Shown here: positions 9,608 to 18,047 of the stretch, in pieces | Position numbering within the stretch: the stretch's first letter is position 1 | How the letters are laid out: each line of letters begins with the position of its first letter | NCBI RefSeq assembly: GCF_000183135.1 | Contig: NC_014734.1 | Location: forward strand, 3,224,001-3,288,000 | Length of the DNA stretch: 64,000 nt | Source of the DNA: Paludibacter propionicigenes WB4 | Lineage (GTDB): Bacteria > Bacteroidota > Bacteroidia > Bacteroidales > Paludibacteraceae | Direction of reading: 5' to 3' | Notes under the pieces: model-generated | What the model saw: the letters and a program-made list of their open reading frames with translations, nothing else | Databases searched by the model: none | Told to the model about the DNA's origin: nothing | Translations under genes and position numbers: made by a program

Positions 9608-10018
9608 ATGAAAAGAATTAGCTTTATCATTGTCTTTAGTTGCATTGGTCTGATTGCCACAGCGCAATATAACAAAGGAGTTGTTCTGGAAACTATTTTG
9701 AAGACCGATACCACCTCTATTGGACAAAAAATAGTTTACCCCTCTTTTGCCAAGGACGAAGTATCCATTGTGAAAGTAACTTTGCCACCGGGTAAATCAA
9801 CAGGCTGGCACAAACATTTTTTCCCTGTTTTCGCCTATGTACTTCAGGGAACGTTAACTGTAGAAGTTGAGAATAAGAAAACCTTGCAGTTTCCCGTAAA
9901 TTCTTCATTTTCGGAAGTTATCAATACGCTTCACAATGGCGTAAACAATGGAAACGAAGACGTGGTATTGATTGCTTTTTTTATGGGCGAAAAAGATAAA
10001 CCTCTTTCTGTGCATTAA
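9608..10018 (+). CDS. secreted cupin-domain protein
   Basis: 136 residues. A signal peptide (MKRISFIIVFSCIGLIATAQ) precedes one cupin barrel. The metal-type first cupin motif is seen as GWHKHFFPVFAYVLQG, followed by a second, weaker motif near NTLHNGVNNG. The substrate is unknown; small exported cupins of this type are usually annotated only by domain. It starts 15 bp after murI and ends 16 bp before the convergent LytTR gene. Confidence 0.85.
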   Translation: MKRISFIIVFSCIGLIATAQYNKGVVLETILKTDTTSIGQKIVYPSFAKDEVSIVKVTLPPGKSTGWHKHFFPVFAYVLQGTLTVEVENKKTLQFPVNSSFSEVINTLHNGVNNGNEDVVLIAFFMGEKDKPLSVH

Positions 10019-10034
10019 CTTCTTAGGTAAATAC

Positions 10035-10742
10035 TTACACCAGCATTCGTTTTTCCAGAAAACTCTGAAACGATTCTTTATAGGAGTCGGAGACCGGAAT
10101 GTAAACTTTTCCAAAAATAATTCGGTTGTTTTCCACAATTTTTATTTTTTCCTTGTGAACTATAAAGGATCGATGAACTCTCATAAACAGTTGACCGGGG
10201 AGCATCTCTTCCATTGTTTTCATGGTAATGTGAGACACAATGGGTAGTGCCTGATCCTCTATATAAATCTTGAGATAATCTTTCAATCCCTCTATATATA
10301 AAATTTTACTTAGTTGGATTTGAATCAGTTTATAATCTGATTTTACATATATGCAGTCAGGCTGATTTAGTGCTTTTTCCAAAGTTTGCTGCCATTGTAG
10401 TGCTTTGTTTGCTGCGAGCAGAAAATCGGAGTAACTGAATGGTTTTAAAAGATAGTCGAGAGCATTCACTTTGTATCCTTCTATTGCATATTGTTGGAAT
10501 GCGGTGGTGAAAATGATTTTTGATTTTTCAGGAACCAGCCGGGCAAATTCCATCCCGTTGAGTTCGGCCATTTGAATATCGAGAAAGATAACATCCGGCG
10601 GGGTATCGCTTACAGCTGAACTGGCAGATATAGCTGAAGAAAATTTGCCTGTAAGTTTCAAGAAAGGTGTTTTACTTACATAATTCTCAAGCAACCCGAG
10701 TGCCAACGGTTCATCATCGATAATAAAGCAGCTTAGTGTCAT
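10035..10742 (-). CDS. LytTR-family response regulator
   Basis: 235 residues. The receiver domain (about 1-120) has acidic residues D9-D10, phospho-acceptor Asp55 (FLDIQM), the FTTAF switch and the LLKPF lysine. A LytTR DNA-binding domain (about 135-232) ends in SFIVHKEKI and IPVSDSYKESF. Its start codon overlaps the kinase stop by 4 bp (ATGA), so they form one two-component system. It is the last gene of the minus-strand export operon that begins with tolC at 16648. The likely target is the paired repeat at 16711-16744 ahead of that operon, which would be autoregulation. Confidence 0.93.
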   Translation of the reverse strand: MTLSCFIIDDEPLALGLLENYVSKTPFLKLTGKFSSAISASSAVSDTPPDVIFLDIQMAELNGMEFARLVPEKSKIIFTTAFQQYAIEGYKVNALDYLLKPFSYSDFLLAANKALQWQQTLEKALNQPDCIYVKSDYKLIQIQLSKILYIEGLKDYLKIYIEDQALPIVSHITMKTMEEMLPGQLFMRVHRSFIVHKEKIKIVENNRIIFGKVYIPVSDSYKESFQSFLEKRMLV

Positions 10743-11806
10743 AATGCATTGGTTGGATTAAGTGGAATGATAAGTTCGGCAACAAAAATATTATTTTCTT
10801 CTTTGGTCTGTAAAATATGTTTGTGTGGATAAAGAATTTCCAATCTGCGACGTAAATTTTCTAATCCAATACCTGATCCGCTTTGATCGGAATCATCTTT
10901 TGGGAAATAGCTGTTTTTTATAACACAGCTCAACTGTTTATCTGTACTTTGATGAATATTGATGTCTATAAACGATGGTTGCGATGAGCTTATACCATGT
11001 TTAAACGCATTTTCAATAAGCGTTATAAATAGGAGTGGCGCAACTGTTTTGTTCTTTTCCGTTACATCGATATTTATTTTCATGTCTACATCGGAGTTGA
11101 GACGAATTCGCATCAATTCAACATAATTATGAATGAAATTCAGCTCATGCTCCAGTGACACGAAGTTACCATTATTTTCGTAGAGCACATACCTGAGCAA
11201 CTTGCTGAGTTCGAGTGTCGACTTTTGTGCTTTGTCGGGACTAATGGCAATAAGTGCATAGATATTGTTCAATGTATTGAACAAAAAATGCGGATTGAGT
11301 TGTTGTCTTAGATTTTTCAGTTCAGCTTCGGTACGTTCTTTCTTTTCTTCCTGTCGCTCAGCTTCTGTCTTATACCACTTCCCTGTCATTTTTACGGCAA
11401 TACTTAATCCTATGGTAAGTACCATGCTAAATGAATCTACAATGATTGACAATACTTCTCGGGGTAATAAAGTTGGTGGAGGTTCTTTAAATCTTGGGCT
11501 AATCGCAGGATATGGTTCTTTCCAAAAATGCACTATTGTAACAATAAAGAGTATCAATAGAAAATTATAGAAGATATATTTGCCCACTTTTTGACGGAAA
11601 AGGAAATACTCAATCAACACAAAGTAGTTAACATAGAAAACCGAAACCAAGGATAAAATGACAACGAAATTATACAATAGTTTTTGTAGAATATCCGAAT
11701 CATTAGATTTCCAAAAAATCAGAAATGGCAAACCGAAAACCATTCCCCATGCAGTGAAATGTATGAGGAATTGAACTATAATTTTCTTTGGTGCTTGTTT
11801 TGTCAT
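10739..11806 (-). CDS. LytS/YehU-type sensor histidine kinase
   Basis: 355 residues. Four predicted membrane segments (about 8-30, 43-65, 75-93 and 117-138) lead into a short coiled coil and a His_kinase (PF06580-type) domain with phospho-acceptor His173 in LNPHFLFNTL. The N-box is TLIENAFKHG and the G-box GSGIGLENLRRR. There is no obvious extracellular sensor domain, so sensing probably occurs in or at the membrane. It lies 76 bp after the MacB-like permease gene and overlaps the regulator start. The position suggests it senses something handled by the adjacent exporter, or the state of the envelope. Confidence 0.92.
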   Translation of the reverse strand: MTKQAPKKIIVQFLIHFTAWGMVFGLPFLIFWKSNDSDILQKLLYNFVVILSLVSVFYVNYFVLIEYFLFRQKVGKYIFYNFLLILFIVTIVHFWKEPYPAISPRFKEPPPTLLPREVLSIIVDSFSMVLTIGLSIAVKMTGKWYKTEAERQEEKKERTEAELKNLRQQLNPHFLFNTLNNIYALIAISPDKAQKSTLELSKLLRYVLYENNGNFVSLEHELNFIHNYVELMRIRLNSDVDMKINIDVTEKNKTVAPLLFITLIENAFKHGISSSQPSFIDINIHQSTDKQLSCVIKNSYFPKDDSDQSGSGIGLENLRRRLEILYPHKHILQTKEENNIFVAELIIPLNPTNAL

Positions 11807-11882
11807 ACTGAATTTTTGATTTACAAAGATAGAAAATAGTTACTTCTTACAAGTGCTGATTCTCAAGTTTAATATTCTCCCA

Positions 11883-13103
11883 TTATTCATACCGTAACGC
11901 CTCAATCGGATCCATCATAGATGCTTTCTTAGCGGGATACCATCCAAAGAAAACCCCAATTATGGTACAAACCACAAAGGACAGAATTACAGAATAAGGC
12001 TGTATCGAAATAGGCCATGAAATGGCTAGTTTAACCAGAAAGGATACACCCATACCGATTAATATACCTATAATTCCACCGGTAAAACTGATAATGATGG
12101 CTTCAATCATGAATTGAGCAAGAATATCTCTTCCTTTAGCACCAATCGCCATACGCAGGCCTATTTCACGAGTTCGTTCAGTAACCGAAACGTACATAAT
12201 ATTCATAATTCCGATTCCTCCTACTAACAGCGAAATGCCGGCTATACAGGCTAACAGAATAGTCAAAATATCGGTTGTTGATGTGAGCATAGAACTAAGT
12301 TCTTTTTGAGATCGAACATTAAAGTCATCCTCGTCAGTTGCTTTGAGCTTATGATTTGCCCGTAAAATAGTTTCAATCTCATCAATAGCTTTATCGGTAA
12401 CGCTTTCAGAAAGTGCTGAAGTATACATACTTTGAATGTAGGTTATAGCTAATATCCGTTTTTGAACAGTAGTATAGGGTGCCAGCACAATGTTGTCCTG
12501 ATCCATTCCCATGGAATTATAACCTTTTTCTTTTATAGTTCCAATAATAGTGAATGGCATTTTGTTAAATCTGATAACTTTACCTATAGGATTCTCTCCG
12601 TTAGGGAAGAGGTTTTTGGTTATTGTTTTTCCCACAAGGCAAACCTTAGCTGCTGCTGCCACTTGTTGGCGTGAAAACACATTACCCTGATCAACGCTTA
12701 ATTTTCTAATTTCCAAATATTCGGGTGTAACTCCCGAAATTGAGGCAGGATAATTATTACCGCCATAAATAAACTGTCCATTGCTGCTAACCGAAGGTGA
12801 ACAGGCAGCTACATAAGTGGTTTTATCGCGCAGAGAGTTGTAATCTTCCAACTTAAGCGACTGCATATCGCTACTGCTCTGGCGTACGCCGCCCATCATT
12901 CCTGCTCCGGGCTGAATCATTATCATGTTCGATCCCATTTCAGAAATTTGAGCCTGTATGCTCATCTTTGAACCTTGACCAATGGCTAGCATAGTTATGA
13001 CTGAAGCCACACCAATAATAATCCCCAGCATGGTAAGGAAGGCTCTCATTTTGTTGTTGCTGAGTGCCCGAAGCGATATTTTTATCAGGTTTCCTATATT
13101 CAT
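11883..13103 (-). CDS. MacB-like ABC transporter permease
   Basis: 406 residues. The layout is of the MacB/FtsX type: one membrane segment near 20-42 (NKMRAFLTMLGIIIGVASV), a large periplasmic domain of about 230 residues, and three membrane helices (about 283-390) with the FtsX signature GIGIMNIMYVSVTERTREIG. The ATPase is a separate gene upstream on the same strand, 254 bp away across a tandem repeat array. With the ATPase, the MacA-like adaptor and TolC it would form a tripartite pump moving substrates out from the periplasm. The substrate is unknown. Confidence 0.92.
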   Translation of the reverse strand: MNIGNLIKISLRALSNNKMRAFLTMLGIIIGVASVITMLAIGQGSKMSIQAQISEMGSNMIMIQPGAGMMGGVRQSSSDMQSLKLEDYNSLRDKTTYVAACSPSVSSNGQFIYGGNNYPASISGVTPEYLEIRKLSVDQGNVFSRQQVAAAAKVCLVGKTITKNLFPNGENPIGKVIRFNKMPFTIIGTIKEKGYNSMGMDQDNIVLAPYTTVQKRILAITYIQSMYTSALSESVTDKAIDEIETILRANHKLKATDEDDFNVRSQKELSSMLTSTTDILTILLACIAGISLLVGGIGIMNIMYVSVTERTREIGLRMAIGAKGRDILAQFMIEAIIISFTGGIIGILIGMGVSFLVKLAISWPISIQPYSVILSFVVCTIIGVFFGWYPAKKASMMDPIEALRYE

Positions 13104-13125
13104 GGTTTCTTGTATTTTATTTGTA

Positions 13126-13344
13126 CTCTCAATTTATAGTGGAATTATTAATCTGGAATGTTAGATTAATTTATAGAAGCTTGTTTTTATCTCATCGCAG
13201 GTCTCTATAAATTATACAGAGTTGATTTTACCTCATTTCATGTCCATATAAATTATATAGAGATGTTTTGATATCATCTCAATCCTATATAATTTATAGA
13301 GGGTTGATTTGCTCTCGTTTTATGTTTTTATAAATTATATAGAG
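13126..13344. repeat. tandem array of ~41-bp units with dyad-symmetric AT-rich cores
   Basis: Five units start near 13164, 13206, 13247, 13288 and 13329, and a weaker sixth core lies at 13126-13142. Each core is close to CTCTATAAATTATATAGAG, a near-perfect palindrome, followed by a linker such as TTGATTTTACCTCATTTCA. Core-to-core spacing is 40-42 bp. The array fills the gap between the ATPase stop (13358) and the permease start (13103), so it lies inside the operon transcript. Confidence 0.85.
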
Positions 13345-13357
13345 TTTGAGAATTAAA

Positions 13358-14101
13358 CTAATCGTCTTGTTTTGGCAGACTATCCAGCATTTTCTTTGCT
13401 GATTCAATATGTTCGTTCGCACTATCTTTAATCACTTTTCCATCGCGCAGCACGATATTACGACTTGTAAATGCTGCCAGCTCCGGGTTGTGAGTTACGA
13501 AAATGATGGTTCGTCCTTTTTTGTGCAACTCCTGAAATAATACCATAATTTCGAATGCTGTTCGGGTGTCCAGATTCCCGGTAGCTTCATCGGCTAATAT
13601 TAATACAGGGTCGTTTACCAAAGCCCGGGCAATGGCTACACGTTGCATTTGTCCTCCTGACATTTGGTTGGATTTGTGATGTAAGCGGTCGCTCAATCCA
13701 ACTGCATCAAGAGCCTTTATTGCCTTATCACGACGTTCTTTGCTTGTGTATTCAGGGTTGTATTGCAGCGGTAATTCCACATTTTCCACGGCAGTAGTTT
13801 TAGCCAACAGATTATATGATTGGAATACAAAACCTATTTTTCGGTTACGCATAGTCGACCTTTCGTTTTTATTCATGCTGCTAACAGCTACATCGTCCAG
13901 ATAATATTCTCCAGCCGTAGGTGTATCCAAACATCCAAGCAGGTTTAGCATAGTCGATTTTCCTGAACCGCTGGTGCCCATGATGCTCACAAACTCTCCT
14001 TCGTAGATGGTGAACGAAACTCCACGCAAAGCATGTACAGTTTCGTCGCCAACCTGAAAGTTACGCTTGATGTTTTCTAATCGTATTATGGATTTGCTCA
14101 T
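13358..14101 (-). CDS. MacB/LolD-type ABC transporter ATP-binding protein
   Basis: 247 residues. Walker A is GTSGSGKST (about 42-50), the signature is [14 protein letters not shown] and Walker B is [12 protein letters not shown]; a Q-loop and H-loop (FVTHNPELA) are present. This subfamily powers mechanotransmission pumps such as MacB and LolCDE, cycling ATP in the cytosol. It is 5 bp after the macA-like gene and ahead of the permease gene, separated from it by the 41-bp repeat array. All functional motifs are intact. Confidence 0.94.
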   Translation of the reverse strand: MSKSIIRLENIKRNFQVGDETVHALRGVSFTIYEGEFVSIMGTSGSGKSTMLNLLGCLDTPTAGEYYLDDVAVSSMNKNERSTMRNRKIGFVFQSYNLLAKTTAVENVELPLQYNPEYTSKERRDKAIKALDAVGLSDRLHHKSNQMSGGQMQRVAIARALVNDPVLILADEATGNLDTRTAFEIMVLFQELHKKGRTIIFVTHNPELAAFTSRNIVLRDGKVIKDSANEHIESAKKMLDSLPKQDD

Positions 14102-14106
14102 GATAT

Positions 14107-15321
14107 TTATTTTTTACCTCCGCCTTGTCCGTTTTTTCCTCTCATGCTTGGCATAAATGGACTCTTTTCGGCTGAACCGTTTAATATTTCATCGGCAAGT
14201 GATTTTTGTTCTAGAACCACCATCTCGCTATCGGTCAGACCTGATACAATTTCGGTATTAGTTGCATCAGCATCACCTATTACTACGATTTTGTTTCGTA
14301 CGGTTTTGCCATCCTGTACCCAAATCATTCGTTCGTTCTCTTTTAGTTTTAATGCCAATCCCTTATTTTCTGAAACTGTCAATTCATTTTTCTTTAATGT
14401 TTCTGCATCAGGTTTAAAACTAAATACCTTATTGGGTAAAGTCTGAACATTGTTCTTTTCAACCGTGTAAATGGTAATGTTAGCCGTTAACCCCGGTTTA
14501 AGTTTCAGATTTTCGTTTGGTGCATTTACAATAACCTGATAAGTTACAACATTTGATGTAACAGTTGATTTTAAGCGAACTTGTGTTACTTCACCTTCAA
14601 ATTGATCATTTGGATATGCATCGACCAAGAAAGAAACACGTTGGCCGTTTTTGATATTGCCTATGTCGGCTTCATCTACATTTGCCACTACCTGCATTTT
14701 TGTTAAGTCTTTGGCAATAGTAAACAGCGTTGGAGTACTGAATGATGCTGCTACAGTTTGTCCTTCTTCTACTGCACGCGACAAAATAACGCCATCAATA
14801 GGTGAATGGATAGTGGCATAATTCAGGTTTGTTTGAGATTTCCGCAAGTTAGACTGATTCAGCTTATAAGTCGATTCAGCCAATTCATAATTGTATTTGG
14901 CTGTTTCATAATCAATGTCGCTAATCATATTTTTGTCGTGCAATTCCTTGGAACGTTTGAAATTCGTTTGCTGAAATTCGTATTGAGTTTTGCTGGAATT
15001 CAGATTCAACTGCTGAGAATTATAATCCGCCTGCAAGTTGGTTTTGTCGAGTTCGGCCAATATTTGTCCTTTTTTTACAGGAGAGTTATAATCTACATAA
15101 ATTTTGGAAATAATGCCTGAAACTTGCGTACCTACTGCAATTTCGGTAATAGGATCGATGGTGCCGGTGGCAGTTACAGTTGTCGTAATTTTATTAAGCG
15201 ACAATTTTGTTGTTTCTACTCTGTAAGCATCTTTGGGCGTCTTTTTTTTGAAAAAGCTTAATCCAATTGCCAGCACTATTATGCTTGCCACTGAGATAAT
15301 GATGATTTTTTTCGTTTTCAT
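14107..15321 (-). CDS. MacA-like periplasmic adaptor (HlyD/RND-type MFP)
   Basis: 404 residues. One N-terminal membrane anchor (about 5-25) is followed by a barrel-sandwich hybrid split by an alpha-helical hairpin (about 95-165), with the landmarks VSGIISKIYVDYNSPVKKGQ and ATIHSPIDGVILSRAVEEGQ. A beta-barrel and membrane-proximal domain follow. The C-terminus is Gly/Lys rich. It should bridge the MacB-like permease and TolC in the periplasm. It lies 10 bp after tolC and 5 bp before the ATPase gene. Confidence 0.93.
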   Translation of the reverse strand: MKTKKIIIISVASIIVLAIGLSFFKKKTPKDAYRVETTKLSLNKITTTVTATGTIDPITEIAVGTQVSGIISKIYVDYNSPVKKGQILAELDKTNLQADYNSQQLNLNSSKTQYEFQQTNFKRSKELHDKNMISDIDYETAKYNYELAESTYKLNQSNLRKSQTNLNYATIHSPIDGVILSRAVEEGQTVAASFSTPTLFTIAKDLTKMQVVANVDEADIGNIKNGQRVSFLVDAYPNDQFEGEVTQVRLKSTVTSNVVTYQVIVNAPNENLKLKPGLTANITIYTVEKNNVQTLPNKVFSFKPDAETLKKNELTVSENKGLALKLKENERMIWVQDGKTVRNKIVVIGDADATNTEIVSGLTDSEMVVLEQKSLADEILNGSAEKSPFMPSMRGKNGQGGGKK

Positions 15322-15331
15322 ATTCTGTGTT

Positions 15332-16648
15332 TTATTTAATTTCCAAAGGTAAATCCTGATATAAATTTAGCATTTGCACGTTCATTATACTTAAATATTT
15401 AGCTTGAATCAGACTTTGTTTGGCTGCCAGTAAATTGTTTTTTTCTGTCAATAAATCCAGTGTACTTTTTAACCCAAGGTTAAATTGCTGCTCTATCAAG
15501 TCGTAGCTGGTCTGCAACGCTTTTACTTTCTCTGTGGCAGAAACATACTGGCTTTGGGCTGATATTGCATCCTGATAAGAGGATTCTACAGAAGTGAGTA
15601 GACTTTTCTCAGCATCTAGCAGGTTCAACTGGGATGTTTTTTCGTTTAGCTTACTCGTTTCAATGGCTGATTTAGTGCTTCGGTTTGTAAATATGGGAAT
15701 ACTTACCGTAAGGCCGATACCCTCGTTAAAACGGTCTTGTAATTGCTTGCTGAAATTGTACGACGACAGATTGTTATTGCCTGTTCCCACACTTGCATTT
15801 AAGCTTACTTTTGGCAGATAACCGGCTTTAGCTTTTTCGGTTTCTAACTCTGCCACCTGAATATTAAGTTTGGAGCTTTTGAGTTGCGGCATTATGCTCA
15901 ACGAATTTTCGTAAATGCTTTGTAAGCTGGGTAGTGGTTTCAAGATGTCAATGTCATTGAGCGAAGGAATGGTAATGTTGAGTTCATCTTTTACCGTCAA
16001 CTCCAGCAATTGTTTCAAGTTTAATTTCTGAGTCTCGAGTGCATTTTTTGCTGTTACCAAAAGGTATTTGTCTGAGCTGAATTGCGATTCCAGTTTTGCC
16101 AAATCTACTTTGGAAATACTTCCAGCTTTTAATAGATTTTTTCCTCGCTCAAATTGATATTTGGAAACTTCAACGGTTGCACTATCAATGTTTACGGACT
16201 CAGCAGCATACAGTATTTGCAGATATGATTGCAAAATCGAAAACTGAATGTTTTTTTGCGAATAGAGAACATTGTATTTGCTCACTTCTTCGAGTAATTT
16301 TTGCACACGAATGTTTTTCTCTGTTTTTCCTCCATCAAATAATAACAATGAGCTATTTATTCCGTAAGATCCGGTGTACGAATTGGCCGTTCCTTCACCT
16401 ACCAGAAACGGACTGTTTGAGAAATTCTGATTCACCGACGCGGATAGATTTGGGAAAAGTTGAGCTTTAGCTTGTTTAGTTGACACCGCACTTTGCTCCA
16501 GTGAGATTTTACTTTTCTGAACTTGAATGTTGTTTTTTAGAGCATAATCAATGCAATTTGTCAAGTCCCATTTCGCCGGTTTTTCTTGCGCTGCCAGGTT
16601 GGTAAAAATCATTACCATGAAACTGATAAGGAAAATTTGTATTTTCAT
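15332..16648 (-). CDS. TolC-family outer-membrane efflux protein
   Basis: 438 residues with a signal peptide (cut after about 21, TNLAAQ) and two OEP repeats made of long amphipathic helices and short strands. WDLTNCIDYALKNNIQVQ is the usual N-terminal outer-membrane efflux motif. It forms the outer-membrane channel of the pump encoded downstream. It is the first gene of the minus-strand operon tolC, adaptor, ATPase, permease, kinase, regulator. Its promoter region carries a -7/-33 pair and two direct repeats (see 16674-16744). Confidence 0.93.
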   Translation of the reverse strand: MKIQIFLISFMVMIFTNLAAQEKPAKWDLTNCIDYALKNNIQVQKSKISLEQSAVSTKQAKAQLFPNLSASVNQNFSNSPFLVGEGTANSYTGSYGINSSLLLFDGGKTEKNIRVQKLLEEVSKYNVLYSQKNIQFSILQSYLQILYAAESVNIDSATVEVSKYQFERGKNLLKAGSISKVDLAKLESQFSSDKYLLVTAKNALETQKLNLKQLLELTVKDELNITIPSLNDIDILKPLPSLQSIYENSLSIMPQLKSSKLNIQVAELETEKAKAGYLPKVSLNASVGTGNNNLSSYNFSKQLQDRFNEGIGLTVSIPIFTNRSTKSAIETSKLNEKTSQLNLLDAEKSLLTSVESSYQDAISAQSQYVSATEKVKALQTSYDLIEQQFNLGLKSTLDLLTEKNNLLAAKQSLIQAKYLSIMNVQMLNLYQDLPLEIK

Positions 16649-16673
16649 CTGTCGTAATGTGTTGATTCGGTGG

Positions 16674-16701
16674 CAAAATTATATTACCATGTTTTATCAA
16701 A
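16674..16701 (-). promoter_or_regulatory. candidate promoter of the tolC-mac-TCS operon
   Basis: On the minus strand TAATTTTG (16674-16681) matches the -7 consensus TAnnTTTG, and TTTG (16698-16701) lies 16 bp upstream, a little closer than the usual 19-21 bp. The leader to the ATG at 16648 would be about 20 nt. Confidence 0.5.
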
Positions 16702-16710
16702 CTATTGTTT

Positions 16711-16744
16711 TCGACAGATAGGTCAATTGTGTCGATAGATAGGT
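16711..16744 (-). promoter_or_regulatory. paired 13-bp direct repeats, likely LytTR regulator site
   Basis: TCGACAGATAGGT (16711-16723) and TCGATAGATAGGT (16732-16744) differ at one position and start 21 bp apart, two helical turns. LytTR regulators such as LytR, AlgR and YehT bind pairs of direct repeats with about this spacing. The site lies just upstream of the candidate -33 box, a normal activator position. The operon it precedes ends with a LytTR regulator gene. Confidence 0.6.
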
Positions 16745-16749
16745 AGAAA

Positions 16750-16800
16750 AAAAGGAAGAGCGTCGTTTCGCAAATCTTGCAAAACGACGCTCTTCCTTTT
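16750..16800 (-). terminator. strong terminator of the small winged-helix gene
   Basis: A 19-bp perfect stem (16750-16768 with 16782-16800) with a 13-base loop. On the minus strand it is followed by a T run. It starts 14 bp after the stop of the 58-residue gene and would insulate the tolC promoter from read-through. Confidence 0.9.
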
Positions 16801-16814
16801 ATAATTTTTGATGA

Positions 16815-16991
16815 TTACTTAGGTTGCCAGTAGCACATTTTTGGAGAAACGATAGCGCCTTCAGTTTTTAAAGCTTTCATGGCTTTATCTACTTCTTTGC
16901 GGTCAAGCCCTGTAAGTTCTACTATTTTACCGGCATTTAAAGGAGTTCCGGCTTTTTTCATTGCTTCTAATACTTGTTCTTTTGTTTCCAT
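16815..16991 (-). CDS. small winged-helix/HTH transcriptional regulator-like protein (58 aa)
   Basis: A short frame of 58 codons from ATG (16991) to TAA. The protein begins [15 protein letters not shown], continues [19 protein letters not shown] with a basic helix [11 protein letters not shown], and ends [10 protein letters not shown]. The pattern helix, [20 protein letters not shown], then a beta hairpin fits a minimal winged helix with no effector domain. It has its own strong terminator and so looks like a free-standing, well-expressed small gene. Similar minimal proteins occur in Bacteroidetes and are usually annotated as transcriptional regulator or hypothetical. Coding is supported by the start, the terminator and the fold pattern; the target is unknown. 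Confidence 0.82.
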   Translation of the reverse strand: METKEQVLEAMKKAGTPLNAGKIVELTGLDRKEVDKAMKALKTEGAIVSPKMCYWQPK

Positions 16992-17008
16992 AATTTAATT
17001 ATATAAAT

Positions 17009-17034
17009 AACCCCAGCCCCTAAAGGGGAGCTAA
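17009..17034. repeat. REP-like palindromic repeat, copy 1 (minus orientation)
   Basis: Core CCCCTAAAGGGG at 17017-17028, preceded by AACCCCAG. It pairs with copy 2 as an inverted doublet of 107 bp. Confidence 0.8.
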
Positions 17035-17090
17035 GATAGTGTTGATTTTTTGTAACAAGAGAACCTTTATACCTTAAGGTACTTAGTTTT

Positions 17091-17115
17091 AAGCCCCTTT
17101 AGGGGTTTGGGGGTT
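17091..17115. repeat. REP-like palindromic repeat, copy 2 (plus orientation)
   Basis: Core CCCCTTTAGGGG at 17094-17105, followed by TTTGGGGG. It forms an inverted pair with copy 1, so the transcript between tyrA and the small regulator gene could fold into a long hairpin. Confidence 0.8.
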
Positions 17116-17124
17116 CTTTTTTTC

Positions 17125-17898
17125 TTATTCAATATTCTTCCTCACCATTTTCAGGAAATCCTGCATACGCTCTGTATCTTTATCGTCAATTATTTCCAAT
17201 AATGTTTTCAATTCGGCACGTATTTTTTCCACCTGATTGTGTGTGTAAGGGTTAAACAGAATTTCGGTTAGCAGGTAATCATCTTCGCTCAACAACCCTT
17301 TGGCTATATCCATGTGGCGCTTAAAAGTAGTTCCGGGAGCTTCCTGAGGCACCATTACCGATGCAAAAACCAGCGTAGAAGCAAACGGAATAGATAGCGA
17401 GTAAGCGATGGTCTCATCGTGCTCGTCAAAGCTGTATTCAAAAATCCGGAGCTTCAGCGATCCGTACAAATCTTTGAAAAAAGCCTTTCCCATGTGGTCG
17501 GATTCGGAAATAATGATGGCACTTTGCGTGCTCAGGTTATCGAGCGTGGCAAAGGTAGGACCGAACATGGGGTGAGTGGATACATAGCGCATTCCGGTTC
17601 CTTCGTAATAAGCCTGAATGCCTGTTTTTACAGAGGCAATATCCGAAATAATACAGTTCTTAGGCAGATAGGGTAATACTTTTTCAAAAGCATCGATGGT
17701 GTATTTCAGCGTAACGCAGTTGATAACCAACTCCGGCTCAAACGCCCAGATTTCTTCGTATTCGGTCATGCGCAGGGTGTTGAACACAAAACGCAAACGC
17801 TTCGGGTCTGTATCAAAAAGTGCCACTTCGTGATTGATGCACAAAACATCGGTAAGGAATGTGCCCATTTTTCCGGCACCAAGAACTAGTATTTTCAT
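17125..17898 (-). CDS. tyrA: prephenate dehydrogenase
   Basis: 257 residues. The N-terminal Rossmann motif is VLGAGKMGTFL (about 5-15). The acidic end of beta-2 (LFDTDP) points to NAD+. The TyrA-type core is HPMFGPTF, followed by the helical dimerisation domain. The enzyme oxidises prephenate to 4-hydroxyphenylpyruvate on the way to tyrosine, in the cytosol. The length fits the short Bacteroidetes TyrA that lacks an ACT domain. A possible -7 box TACCTTTG lies upstream at 17975-17982. It is not next to other aromatic-pathway genes here. Confidence 0.9.
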   Translation of the reverse strand: MKILVLGAGKMGTFLTDVLCINHEVALFDTDPKRLRFVFNTLRMTEYEEIWAFEPELVINCVTLKYTIDAFEKVLPYLPKNCIISDIASVKTGIQAYYEGTGMRYVSTHPMFGPTFATLDNLSTQSAIIISESDHMGKAFFKDLYGSLKLRIFEYSFDEHDETIAYSLSIPFASTLVFASVMVPQEAPGTTFKRHMDIAKGLLSEDDYLLTEILFNPYTHNQVEKIRAELKTLLEIIDDKDTERMQDFLKMVRKNIE

Positions 17899-17901
17899 TT
17901 T

Positions 17902-17931
17902 GTAGTTACGAGTTACGAGTTACAAGTTACA
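17902..17931. repeat. short heptamer repeat tract
   Basis: GTTACGA is repeated with GTTACAA variants (GTTACGAGTTACGAGTTACA, then AGTTACAAG) directly upstream of the tyrA start. It is the same style of simple 7-base tract as elsewhere in the window, with a different word. Confidence 0.55.
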
Positions 17932-17974
17932 AGAACAAGTCAACAAGTAAAAGTTATTTTGTAATTTTAGGATA

Positions 17975-17982
17975 CAAAGGTA
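17975..17982 (-). promoter_or_regulatory. candidate -7 box for tyrA
   Basis: TACCTTTG on the minus strand, about 80 bp before the tyrA ATG. No convincing -33 box is visible. Confidence 0.35.
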
Positions 17983-18025
17983 AATAAAAATTCGCGTTGA
18001 TTTGCGAAATTTGCGTTCTCCAAAA

Positions 18026-18047
18026 TTCCCCTTTAGGGGTTAGGGGT
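18026..18047. repeat. REP-like palindromic repeat, copy 3 (plus orientation)
   Basis: Core CCCCTTTAGGGG (18028-18039) followed by TTAGGGGT. It overlaps the 3' end of the MFS gene: the last residues (TPNP) and the TAA stop are read from the repeat. Confidence 0.8.

Noticed and set aside
13126-13344. Could the 41-bp array be a CRISPR?
   Set aside because: The units have no unique spacers, the whole 41 bp is repeated, cores are AT-rich palindromes and no cas gene is present.
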